Assembly (NCBI GenBank): GCA_963805475.1
Contig: CAWDUO010000006.1
Coordinates: forward strand, 213,523 to 277,522
Origin: VRUE01 sp963805475
GTDB taxonomy: Bacteria > Actinomycetota > Thermoleophilia > Solirubrobacterales > 70-9
DNA: 64,000 nt
Reading direction: 5' to 3'
Shown here: one piece after another, positions 41,782-49,895 of the stretch
Numbering within the stretch: the first letter of the stretch is position 1
Layout of the letters: each line of letters opens with the position of its first letter
Notes under the pieces: model-generated
Told to the model about the DNA's origin: nothing
What the model saw: the letters and a program-made list of their open reading frames with translations, nothing else
The model's database searches: none
Program-made: the position numbers and the translations under genes

Positions 41782-42668
41782 GCGACTTCGCCTGGGAGGG
41801 AGAGGATGGCCTGCCTTCCGAGCATGTGCTCGAGGCGGCCGTGCATGTCGCGACGCTGCTCGACGACCCCTCTTCAGCGAGAGCCGACGCGCGGGAGTCC
41901 TACTGGCGTAAGGCTCTGGGTGGGAGCTTTGGACCCGCCGACCTACGCCTCGGTGAGCGCCTGCTGATCGACATCGGGCTGGTGATTGAGGCGGACGAGC
42001 ACCTCTGCGTAAGCACCGAACTGCGAGCCCTTCTCGAAGGCTCATTCGAGGGGATGGCCAGTGTCGTCGCGGGCCGGGTGCTAATGCTCACACCCCATGT
42101 GGCTGAGAGCGGCTCACTTGAGGAAAGTCTCTCGAAATTGGTCCCCGACGCTGAGCGCCGCGAGGAGCTACTCGCTGCCCTGGGACGGCGCTTTGATGAC
42201 GGCCGGCGCCGGGAGATCGGCGTGGTCGGGGAACAGCTCGTGGTCGATACCGTCCGAGAGGAACTGCGAGGGCTTGGGTATCCCGATTTGGCTCGAGAGG
42301 TCAGGCAACTGAGCCTTGAGACCGACCAAGCCGGTTATGACATCTCGGCACCGCGGATTGGTGGGCCGAAGAGGTTGCTTGAGGTGAAGGCGACCACAGC
42401 TGGAGCCCAGGACCGCGTGTCCATTTACCTGAGCCGAAATGAGGCCGATACCGGACAGCGCTATGAGTCGCAGTGGGCACTGGTGATCTGCCGGGTCCTC
42501 AATGTCGAGGAGAAGCGAGGCGAGCTGCTCGGCTGGCTGCCTGTGGGCAGTATTCGCAGCTTCCTCCCTTTGGACACGGGCAGGGGTCGATGGCAGAACG
42601 CTGTGTTAGAGATCAATATCGCCGAGTTATTCCCGGGGATACCGGGGGCGACAAAACTAGCGACCTGA
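41778..42668 (+). CDS. DUF3883 protein, PD-(D/E)XK-like nuclease candidate
   Basis: 296 residues from a GTG overlapping the helicase stop. The C-terminal half is a DUF3883/Mrr-related domain: GVVGEQLVVDTVREELRGLG (about 148-167), then GYDISAPRIGGPKRLLEVKA (about 189-208), where D and E-x-K fit a PD-(D/E)XK active site, then YLSRNEADTGQRYESQWALV. The N-terminal 140 residues are helical with no known domain. In restriction systems such domains are often the cutting subunit, so this is the candidate effector nuclease of the ParB/SNF2/methyltransferase module. Confidence 0.72.
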   Translation: MSDFAWEGEDGLPSEHVLEAAVHVATLLDDPSSARADARESYWRKALGGSFGPADLRLGERLLIDIGLVIEADEHLCVSTELRALLEGSFEGMASVVAGRVLMLTPHVAESGSLEESLSKLVPDAERREELLAALGRRFDDGRRREIGVVGEQLVVDTVREELRGLGYPDLAREVRQLSLETDQAGYDISAPRIGGPKRLLEVKATTAGAQDRVSIYLSRNEADTGQRYESQWALVICRVLNVEEKRGELLGWLPVGSIRSFLPLDTGRGRWQNAVLEINIAELFPGIPGATKLAT

Positions 42669-42746
42669 CCCAAGGTGACCGTTCCCCGGGTGTCTGGGTG
42701 GAGTAGCCAGAGGGGGCTTGATTCTAAGCTCCAAGCGCCTGGCGGA

Positions 42747-44279
42747 CTACTGGGCTGGCGCGTTGCCTTGACCTCGTCCAGGCGGCGGACGGGGGTTGTG
42801 TAGGGGGCGTTCTTGGCCTTGTCCGGGTCCGGATTCGGCCTCGGTGAGGATTTGGTCTATTGCCTCGGCGAAGGCGTCTAGGGACTCTTTGGTCTCGGTC
42901 TCGGTGGGCTCGATCATCAGGGCCTCGTCCACCAGGAGGGGGAAGTAGACGGTTGGGGGGTGGAAGCCGAAATCGAGGAGGCGCTTGGCCAGGTCCAGGG
43001 TGGCTATGCCTAGGTCCTTCTTCATCGGCTTGCCGGAGAGGACGAACTCGTGCATGCAGTGGCGGTCGAAGGCGATCGGGAGGTGCTTGGCGGCGCGGCC
43101 CTCGGCCAGGCGGGCCTTCAGGTAGTTGGCGTTCAGGACCGCCGTCTCGGAGGCCTCGGCGAGGCCGTCGGCTCCCAGGCTGAGGATGTAGGCGTAGGAC
43201 CTGACGAAGACGCCGAAGTTGCCCTGGAACCCTCGCAGGCGGCCGATCGACTTGGGGCGGTCGTAGTCGAGGTCGAAGTAGGCGCTCTCGCCGCCGTGGA
43301 GGCGCCCCATCGCTATCGGAACCGGCAGGCCTCGCCGCGCCCCTCCCGCCGCACCACCTGCGGCCTCGGCAGGAACGGCTCGATCCGCTCGGACACCGCT
43401 ATCGGCCCCGCTCCCGGCCCGCCGCCCCCGTGCGGCTGGCTGAACGACTTGTGGAGGTTGACGTGGACGATGTCGAAGCCCATGTCGCCCGGCCGCGAGT
43501 GGCCCATCACCGCGTTGAGGTTGGCGCCGTCGTAGTAGAGCGTCCCCCCCGCCTCGTGGATCAGGGCGGCGATCTCGGCGATGTTCTCGTCGAAGAGGCC
43601 GAGCGTGTTGGGGTTGGTCAGCATCAGGCAGGCGACCTCGCCGGGGTCCTCGTCGATCTTGGCCCGCAGGTCGTCCATCTCGACCCCGCCGCGCTCGTCG
43701 GTCGCGACCTTGACCACCTCGTAGCCGGCCATCGTCACCGAGGCCGGGTTGGTGCCGTGCGAGGTGTCGGGCGCCAGCACCTTCGTCGCGCGCTTCGCCG
43801 CGGTCGGCGTGGAAGGCGCGCGTCAGCAGCAGGCCGGCCAGCTCGCCGTGCGAGCCCGCCGAGGGCTGGAGGCTGACGTGCGGCAGGCCGGTGATCTCGG
43901 CCAGGCTCTCCTGGAGCAGCCACATCAGCTCCAGCGCGCCCTGGGCGCGCCGCGGGTCCTGCGCCGGGTGCAGGCGGGCGTGGCCGGGCAGCGCCGCGAC
44001 CCGCTCGTTGAGCCGCGGGTTGTGCTTCATCGTGCACGAGCCGAGCGGGTAGAAGCCGGTGTCGAGGTCGAAGTTGCGGCGCGAGAGCCGGTTGTAGTGG
44101 CGGACGATCTCCGGCTCGGCGACCTCGGGCAGGCGCGGCGGCTCGTCCCGCAGCAGGTTCGCCGGGATCAGCTCCTCCAGCGGCGGCTCCGGGACTTCGG
44201 CCGGCGGCAGGACGGCGGCGCGGCGTCCCTCCTTCGACTTCTCGTAGATCGTCAACACCTGTTCGTCCTGCTGATTCAC
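42747..44279 (-). CDS. gcvPB: Glycine dehydrogenase (decarboxylating) subunit 2 (frameshifted)
   Basis: PLP-bearing half of the two-subunit P-protein of the glycine cleavage system. It starts at GTG 44277-44279, overlapping the gcvPA stop (GTGA). The N-terminal piece has GFYPLGSCTMKHNPRLNERV and LQPSAGSHGE. The middle piece, in another frame, has APDTSHGTNPASVTMAGYEV and the PLP lysine HVNLHKSFSQPHGGGGPGAG. The last piece resumes at PIAMGRLHGGESAYFDLDYD and runs to the stop. Switches lie near 43,795 and 43,330 and look like sequencing indels. The tail after about 42,830 is a low-complexity PGQGQE-like end. Confidence 0.9.
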   Translation of the reverse strand: MNQQDEQVLTIYEKSKEGRRAAVLPPAEVPEPPLEELIPANLLRDEPPRLPEVAEPEIVRHYNRLSRRNFDLDTGFYPLGSCTMKHNPRLNERVAALPGHARLHPAQDPRRAQGALELMWLLQESLAEITGLPHVSLQPSAGSHGELAGLLLTRAFHADRGEARDEGAGARHLARHQPGLGDDGRLRGGQGRDRRARRGRDGRPAGQDRRGPRRGRLPDADQPQHARPLRREHRRDRRPDPRGGGDALLRRRQPQRGDGPLAAGRHGLRHRPRQPPQVVQPAARGRRAGSGADSGVRADRAVPAEAAGGAAGGARRGLPVPIAMGRLHGGESAYFDLDYDRPKSIGRLRGFQGNFGVFVRSYAYILSLGADGLAEASETAVLNANYLKARLAEGRAAKHLPIAFDRHCMHEFVLSGKPMKKDLGIATLDLAKRLLDFGFHPPTVYFPLLVDEALMIEPTETETKESLDAFAEAIDQILTEAESGPGQGQERPLHNPRPPPGRGQGNAPAQ

Positions 44280-45644
44280 ACCGCCACCGCCTCCGCGGCG
44301 ACGGCCGCGCCCAGCGCCTCCGCCAGGTCGTCGATCTGCGCCCGCGTGCGGCGCTCGGTGATCGCGACCAGCAGGCCGTCCTCGTGCTCGGGGTACTCGC
44401 GCCCCAGCGGGTAGCCCGCGGCGATCCCCCGCTCCGCGCAGCGCTCCAGCACCCGCTCCACCGGCGCGTCCAGCCGCAGGGCGAACTCGCGCGCCACCGG
44501 CGCCTCGTGCAGCAGTCGGACCCCCGTCACCGCCGCCAGCCGCTCGCGCGCGTACGCCGTGCGGCGCAGCAGCAGCTCGCCCAGCTCGCGGTAGCCCTCC
44601 CGCCCCAGCCAGGCCAGGTGGATCGTCGCCGCCAGCGCGTTCAGCGCCTGCGCGGTGCAGATGTTGTTGGTCGCCTTCTCGCGGCGGATGTGCTGCTCGC
44701 GCGTCTGCAGCGCGAGGACGAAGCCGCGCCGCCCGTCGACGTCGTCGGTCTCCCCCGCGATCCGTCCCGGCATCCGCCGGATCAGCTCCTCGCTGCCGCA
44801 GAAGAAGCCGAACGACGGCCCGCCGAAGTCGAGCCGGTTGCCCAGCGGCTGGCCCTCGCCGAGCGCGATGTCCGCCCCGCTGCTCGCCCGGCGGCTTCAG
44901 CACGCCCAGCGTCATCGGGTCGCAGGCGACGACGAGCAGCGCGCCGTGCTGCTTCGCCGCCGCGCCGAGCGCCTCGACGTCCTCGACCGCGCCGAGGAAG
45001 TTGGGGCTCTGCAGGATCACCGCGGCCGTCTCGCCGTCGACCGCCGCCGCCAGCGCCGCCGCGTCGGTCAGGCCGTCCTCCAGCCCGACCTCCTCGATCT
45101 CCGCCCCGAAGCCCGCCGCGTAGGTGGCGAGCGTCTCGCGGCTGTGCGGGTGGACGCCGCGCGAGACGACGAAGCGGCGCCGCCCCTTGGTCGCGCCGAT
45201 CGCCAGGTAGGCGGCGGAGGCGACCGAGGACGGCCCCTCGTAGAGGCCGGCGGTCGCGACCGGCAGCGCGGTCAGCTCCGACATCGCCGTCTGGAACTCG
45301 AACATCGCCTGCAGGCCGCCCTGGGAGATCTCCGGCTGGTAGGGCGTGTAGGGGGTGAGGAACTCGCTGCGCTGGGTGATCGCGTCGACGATCGCCGGCA
45401 CGTAGTGGTCGTACATCCCGGCGCCGAGGAAGCAGACCTGCTCCTCGCAGTCGGCGTTGCGGGCGGCGAGCGCGGCGAGGCGCTCGTAGACCTCGGCCTC
45501 GCTCATCCCCTCCGGCAGGGCCAGCGGGCGGTCGAGGCGCAGCGGCTCGGGGACCTGGGCGAAGAGCTCGTCGACCGAGTCGACCCCGATCGCGGCGAGC
45601 ATCTCCTCGCGGTCGGCGGGCGTGGCGGAGGTGTAGCGGCTCAC
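44276..45644 (-). CDS. gcvPA: Glycine dehydrogenase (decarboxylating) subunit 1 (frameshifted)
   Basis: Other half of the P-protein. From GTG at 45642-45644: SRYTSATPADREEMLAAIGV, FLGAGMYDHYVPAIVDAITQ, FLTPYTPYQPEISQGGLQAM and GLYEGPSSVASAAYLAIGAT. A one-base frame switch near 44,888 (KPPGE...SGADIALGEGQPLG) leads to GFVLALQTREQHIRREKATN and NICTAQALNALAATIHLAWL, ending at 44276. About 455 residues when joined, the usual length. Follows gcvH by 37 bases. Confidence 0.9.
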
Positions 45645-45681
45645 GCCGTCAAGGCTACGGAAGCGAGCGGCGGGCGCCGCG

Positions 45682-46080
45682 CTAGCCATCCAGCAGCTTG
45701 CGGTATTCCGCCGCGCCCAGCAGCGCGTCGGCCTCCGCCGCCGCGCTCAGCTTCACCTTGACCAGCCAGCCCTCGCCGTAGGGGTCCTCGTTGATCTTCT
45801 CGGGCGCGTCGGCGAGCGCCTCGTTGACCTCGACGATCTCGCCCGACAGCGGCGCGATCACGTCGGAGACCGCCTTCACCGACTCGACCTCGGCGTAGGA
45901 GGCGTCTTTGTCGACCGCCGCGCCGACCTCCGGCGGGTCGTAGAAGACGACCTCGCCGAGGCTGTCCTGGGCGTACCAGGTGATCCCGAAGACGGCGTGC
46001 TCGTCGCCCTCCAGGCGCGCCCAGTCGTGCTGGTCGTGGTACAGCAGGTCATCGGGGTAGCTCGCGTCGGCCAAGCTCAC
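45682..46080 (-). CDS. gcvH: Glycine cleavage system H protein
   Basis: Lipoyl carrier shuttling the aminomethyl group between P, T and L proteins. About 132 residues from GTG 46078-46080, which overlaps the gcvT stop. The lipoylation site is in YAEVESVKAVSDVIAPLSGE (Lys in ESVKA). LGEVVFYDPPEVGA and NEDPYGEGWLVKVKL are also conserved. Intact, unlike its neighbours. Confidence 0.95.
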   Translation of the reverse strand: MSLADASYPDDLLYHDQHDWARLEGDEHAVFGITWYAQDSLGEVVFYDPPEVGAAVDKDASYAEVESVKAVSDVIAPLSGEIVEVNEALADAPEKINEDPYGEGWLVKVKLSAAAEADALLGAAEYRKLLDG

Positions 46081-47169
46081 TTCTCCTTCCGGGACGATGG
46101 GCTCGCGTAAAGCGGCTTGGACGCTATACGCGCGGCGCGGCGCTTGCCGCGCACGTCGATTTCGACCTCGGTCCCCGGCTCGGCGAGCTCGGCGCGCACG
46201 TAGGCCATGCCGACGCCGATCTCCAGCGAGGGCGAGAAGCTGCCGCTGGTCACCGTCCCGACCTGCTCGTCCCCCAGCATCACCGGGTTGCCCTGGCGGG
46301 GAATGCCGGCGCCCTCGATCCTGAACGGGGCGAGGCGCTCCGGCCGTGCCCTCGGCGCGCGCGCGCGCCACCGCCTCGGCGCCGACGAATCCCGTCCCCT
46401 CCTTGCAGCACCAGCCGAGCCCGGCCTCGATCGGGTTGCGCTCGGGGCTGAGGTCGTTGCCGTGCAGGTGGAAGCAGGCCTCGAGCCGCAGCGTGTCGCG
46501 GGCGCCGAGCCCGCAGGGGACGACGCCGGCGTCGAGCAGCTCGGCCCAGACCGCGGGGGCGATCTCCGGGTCGATCAGCAGCTCGACCCCTTCCTCGCCG
46601 GTGTAGCCGGTGCCGCAGAGAAGCGCCGGGCGGCCGCCGACGCGCTCGGCCGCGACGCGCATCCGCGGCGGCGGCGCGACCACCAGGGTGCGGCCGGCGA
46701 TCATCCGCGCGTGCGGCCCCTGCACGGCCAGCATCGCGTAGCGGTCGGCGACGTCCCGCACAGAGGCGTCGAACTCGCGGCTCCAGCGCCCCAGCCAGGC
46801 GAGGTCGGCCGCGTGGTTGGCCGAGTTGGTGACGATCAGGTAGCGGTCGCCGCCGAGCCGGTAGGCGAAGAGGTCGTCGAGCACGCCGCCGTCCTCGGCG
46901 CAGAGGCACGAGTACTGGGCGCCGCCGACGGCGATCGCGGCGACGTCGTTGGAGAGCACGCGCTGGAGGAAGGCGAGCGCGCCCGGCCCCTCGACTTCGA
47001 CCTCGCCCATGTGGGAGACGTCGAACATGCCGGCGTGCGTGCGCACGGCCATGTGCTCCTCGCGCACGCCCTCGTAGGTCACCGGCATCTCCCAGCCGGC
47101 GAAGGGGACGAGCTTGGCGCCGAGCTCGGCGTGCTGCTCGTGGAGGGGTGTGAGGCGGAGGTCGTTCAC
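46077..47169 (-). CDS. gcvT: Aminomethyltransferase, glycine cleavage T protein (frameshifted)
   Basis: Tetrahydrofolate-dependent T protein. The main frame has GAKLVPFAGWEMPVTYEG (about 17-34), FDVSHMGEVEVEGPGALAFL, RTLVVAPPPRMRVAAERVGG, and GLGARDTLRLEACFHLHGND. Near 46,335 the frame changes, and the last part (GIPRQGNPVMLGDEQVGTVT, then SGSFSPSLEIGVGMAYVRAE) ends at 46077. About 363 residues joined. It lies only 31 bases after the ftsZ stop, too close to hold a glycine riboswitch, and none was seen. Confidence 0.92.
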
Positions 47170-47200
47170 GGAGTCGGCAGGCTATTGCAGCCCGCCCGAC

Positions 47201-48283
47201 TCATTCCTTGAGGAAGCCGGGGACGTCGATGTCGTCGTCGGAGACGCGCAGTTTGCGGATGTCGGTGTCCTCGGCGGAGATCCGCGGGCCGCGGCTCTCG
47301 TAGCGGCGGCGCACGCGCTGCGGCGAGCGGGCCAGCAGCTCGAACCCTTCGAAGCCGGTGGCGATCACGGTGACGCGGACCTCGTCGCGCATCGACTGGT
47401 CGACGACCGAGCCGAAGATGATGTTGGCGTTGTCGTCGGCTTCGGCCTGGACCAGCTGCGCCGCCTCGTTGACCTCGAACAGGCCGAGGTCCTCGGGGCC
47501 GGTGATGTTGAGCAGCATCCCGGTCGCGCCCTTGATCGACTCCTCGATCAGCGGCGAGGTGACGGCGGCCTTGGCGGCGTCGACCGCGCGCGTCTCGCCG
47601 GAGGCGGCGCCGACGCCCATCAGCGCCGAGCCGGCGTCGCGCATGATCGTGCGCACGTCGGCGAAGTCGAGGTTGATCAGGCCGGGGATCGTGATCAGGT
47701 CGGTGATCCCCTGCACGCCCTGGCGCAGGATGTCGTCGGCCTGGCGGAAGGCCTCGAGCACGCTGGTGCGCCGCTCGACCGCCTGGAGCAGTTTCTCGTT
47801 GGGGACGATGATCAGGGTGTCGACGTTGTTGCGCAGCTTCTCGATCCCCTCGAGCGCCTGCTGCATCCGCCGCTTGCCCTCGAACTCGAACGGCTTGGTC
47901 ACCGCGCCGACGGTCAGCGCGCCGATCTCCTCCTTGGCGATCTCGGCGATCACCGGCGCCGAGCCGGTGCCGGTGCCGCCGCCCTCGCCGGCGGTGACGA
48001 AGACCATGTCGGCGCCCTTCAACGCCTCCTTGATCTCGTCGCGGCTCTCCGCCGCGGCGCCCGCGCCGACCTCGGGGTTGCCGCCGGCGCCGAGGCCGCG
48101 CGTCAGCTCCTGGCCGATCGAGAGCTTGATGTCGGCGTCGCAGGCCTGCAGCGCCTGCGCGTCGGTGTTGACGGCGACGAACTCGACGCCGCGGATCCCC
48201 GCGTCGACCATGCGGCTGACGGCATTGGTGCCCCCGCCGCCGGCGCCGACGACCTTGATCACAGCCAGATAAGTGGATTCCAT
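47201..48283 (-). CDS. ftsZ: Cell division GTPase FtsZ
   Basis: Tubulin homologue forming the Z ring. About 360 residues from ATG at 48281-48283 (MESTYLAVIKVVGAGGGGTN). The tubulin signature GEGGGTGTGSAPV lies at about 105, and NTDAQAL and NLDFADVRTIM (T7 synergy loop region) are present. The C-terminal linker is short (about 40 residues) and ends DDDIDVPGFLKE, the conserved peptide for membrane anchors such as SepF; ftsA is absent from this cluster. The longer open frame upstream lacks homology. Upstream lies a 190-base gap to ftsQ, likely with its own promoter. Confidence 0.96.
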   Translation of the reverse strand: MESTYLAVIKVVGAGGGGTNAVSRMVDAGIRGVEFVAVNTDAQALQACDADIKLSIGQELTRGLGAGGNPEVGAGAAAESRDEIKEALKGADMVFVTAGEGGGTGTGSAPVIAEIAKEEIGALTVGAVTKPFEFEGKRRMQQALEGIEKLRNNVDTLIIVPNEKLLQAVERRTSVLEAFRQADDILRQGVQGITDLITIPGLINLDFADVRTIMRDAGSALMGVGAASGETRAVDAAKAAVTSPLIEESIKGATGMLLNITGPEDLGLFEVNEAAQLVQAEADDNANIIFGSVVDQSMRDEVRVTVIATGFEGFELLARSPQRVRRRYESRGPRISAEDTDIRKLRVSDDDIDVPGFLKE

Positions 48284-48475
48284 CTTGAGTTGAGCCCTTG
48301 TTCCGTCCGAGGCTTCAGCGATGCTTGAGGGTCCCACCCTCAGCCTTAACCACGGAAATTGCGCTCAACGTAGGGTATTTGCGCGCCTCTGTCAAACCCG
48401 CGGGAGACATCCTGCAAGCGCGAACCCTCAACCCCTAATCGAGGTTTGGCCGACTCTCAGCCTGTGGTCGAGGGT
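48284..48475 (-). promoter_or_regulatory. Intergenic region between ftsQ and ftsZ
   Basis: 192 bases without a gene. It is less GC-rich than its neighbours and probably contains the ftsZ promoter, since ftsZ often has independent control. No specific element could be fixed with confidence. Confidence 0.3.
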
Positions 48476-49003
48476 TCATTCGGCGGGCGGAAGCGTATGC
48501 CCAGAGCCGCCTACGGACGGTCGCCCGGGCGCGTACAGGTCTACATAATCGAGCGAGGTCAGCGACGGGTCGGCGAGCACCGCCGCCGCCGCCTTCCACT
48601 TCGTCACGGCCTGCGTGGCGTCGCCGAAGCGCAGTTCGATCCCCGAGCGCAGCTTCACGTCCACCCCGCTTTCGCCGTAGTGGCTGCTTTCCAGGTAGGG
48701 ACGCAGGGCCGGCGGCGCGACGCCCAGCACCCTCGCCTGTTCGAGGACTGGGCCGGCGAGGCGGCCGCTCTTCGGCGGTTCGGCGAGCGGCAGGGTCGGC
48801 AGCGGGACGTCTTCGGAGATCGGGTACCAGGCGAGTATCTGCCCGCGCGGGCCGACCGCGACCGCGCCGGCTCCGGAGCCGATCGCCGCCGTCGCGCGGG
48901 GGACGTGAACAGTCGGCTCGACCGTCCGGTCGCGGACCAGGAACCAGTAGGCGGCGGCGAGCAGGACGACCGCCGCGACGACGGCGAGCAGCCAGCGCCT
49001 CAC
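48476..49003 (-). CDS. ftsQ: Short FtsQ/DivIB-like division protein
   Basis: 175 residues from GTG 49001-49003, overlapping the murB stop. One transmembrane helix near the N-terminus (RRWLLAVVAAVVLLAAAYWF) is followed by an extracytoplasmic region. The end (SGVDVKLRSGIELRFGDATQ, then KWKAAAAVLADPSLTSLDYV, DLYAPGRPSV) matches the FtsQ beta domain. The POTRA domain that normally follows the membrane helix is not apparent, and the protein is about 100 residues shorter than usual. Position in murB-ftsQ-ftsZ order supports the name. Confidence 0.75.
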   Translation of the reverse strand: MRRWLLAVVAAVVLLAAAYWFLVRDRTVEPTVHVPRATAAIGSGAGAVAVGPRGQILAWYPISEDVPLPTLPLAEPPKSGRLAGPVLEQARVLGVAPPALRPYLESSHYGESGVDVKLRSGIELRFGDATQAVTKWKAAAAVLADPSLTSLDYVDLYAPGRPSVGGSGHTLPPAE

Positions 49004-49893
49004 AGCTCCCAGCCCTCCGGCCAGCGCACCTCGCCCAGCGTCTGCACCTCCGGCTCCAGCGCGACGCCGAAGCGCTCGTGCACGCGGCGGCGCCCGGCGG
49101 CCATCAGCTCGAGCACGTCGGCGGTGCTCGCCCCGCCGGCGTTCTCGACGAAGTTCGCGTGCTTGGGCGAGAAGCGGGCGCCGCCGACCCGCAGGCCGCG
49201 GCAGCCGGCCGCCTCGAGCAGCTGGCCCGCGGTGCGGCCGCCGGCGCGCTCGTCCTCGGGGTTCTTGAAGGTCGAGCCGAAGGTCTTGATCCCCGAGGGC
49301 TGGGCCTCGTGGCGGCGCTCGCGCATCGCGGCCATCGTCGCCTTGACCTCGGCGGGGTCGGCGGGCGAGAGGCTGAACGAGGCGCGGGCGACGACTTCGC
49401 CCGGCTTCAAGTTCGAGCGCCGGTACTCGAAGCCGAGCTGCTCGGGCGCGCGTCGCTCGGTCCCGCCGGCGGTGCAGACCTCGACCCACTCGAGCGCCTC
49501 GGCGAGCTGACCGCCGTAGGCGTTGGCGTTCATCCGCACCGCGCCGCCGACCGTGCCCGGGATGTTGACGCCGAACTCGATGCCCGAGAGGCCCCAGCCG
49601 GCCGCCTTCGCCGCCGCCGAGGGAAGGCGCGCGCCGCCGCCGCAGAGCAGCCGCTCGCCCTCGCGCTCGACCGTCGCCAGCTCGCCGTCGAGCTTCAGCG
49701 CCAGGCCGCGGAAGCCGTCGTCGGCGACGAGCAGGTTCGAGCCCGAGCCGACCATCCCGATCGCGAGGCCCTCGGCGGCGGCCCAGGCGAGCAGCTCGAC
49801 CAGCGCGTCCGCGTCGCGCGGTCGGGCGAACCAGTCGGCCGTGCCGCCGGTGCGGACCGTGGTCAAGCGGGAAAGCGGATAGTCGCGCTCCAT
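49000..49893 (-). CDS. murB: UDP-N-acetylenolpyruvoylglucosamine reductase
   Basis: FAD-dependent enzyme making UDP-MurNAc for peptidoglycan. About 297 residues from ATG 49891-49893. Conserved stretches: TTVRTGGTADWFARPRDADA (about 11-30), MVGSGSNLLVADDGFRGLAL (about 47-66), GIEFGVNIPGTVGGAVRMNA (about 103-122, FAD-binding and substrate Tyr/Arg region) and TFGSTFKNPE with the catalytic Ser. Lies 2 bases after murC. Confidence 0.95.
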   Translation of the reverse strand: MERDYPLSRLTTVRTGGTADWFARPRDADALVELLAWAAAEGLAIGMVGSGSNLLVADDGFRGLALKLDGELATVEREGERLLCGGGARLPSAAAKAAGWGLSGIEFGVNIPGTVGGAVRMNANAYGGQLAEALEWVEVCTAGGTERRAPEQLGFEYRRSNLKPGEVVARASFSLSPADPAEVKATMAAMRERRHEAQPSGIKTFGSTFKNPEDERAGGRTAGQLLEAAGCRGLRVGGARFSPKHANFVENAGGASTADVLELMAAGRRRVHERFGVALEPEVQTLGEVRWPEGWEL

Positions 49894-49895
49894 CC

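Noticed and set aside
36854..42668. Naming the module as DISARM
   Set aside because: SNF2 helicase and adenine methyltransferase are shared, but drmA, drmB (DUF1998) and drmC (PLD) are absent.
47170..47200. Glycine riboswitch before gcvT
   Set aside because: Only 31 bases between ftsZ and gcvT; no riboswitch core.
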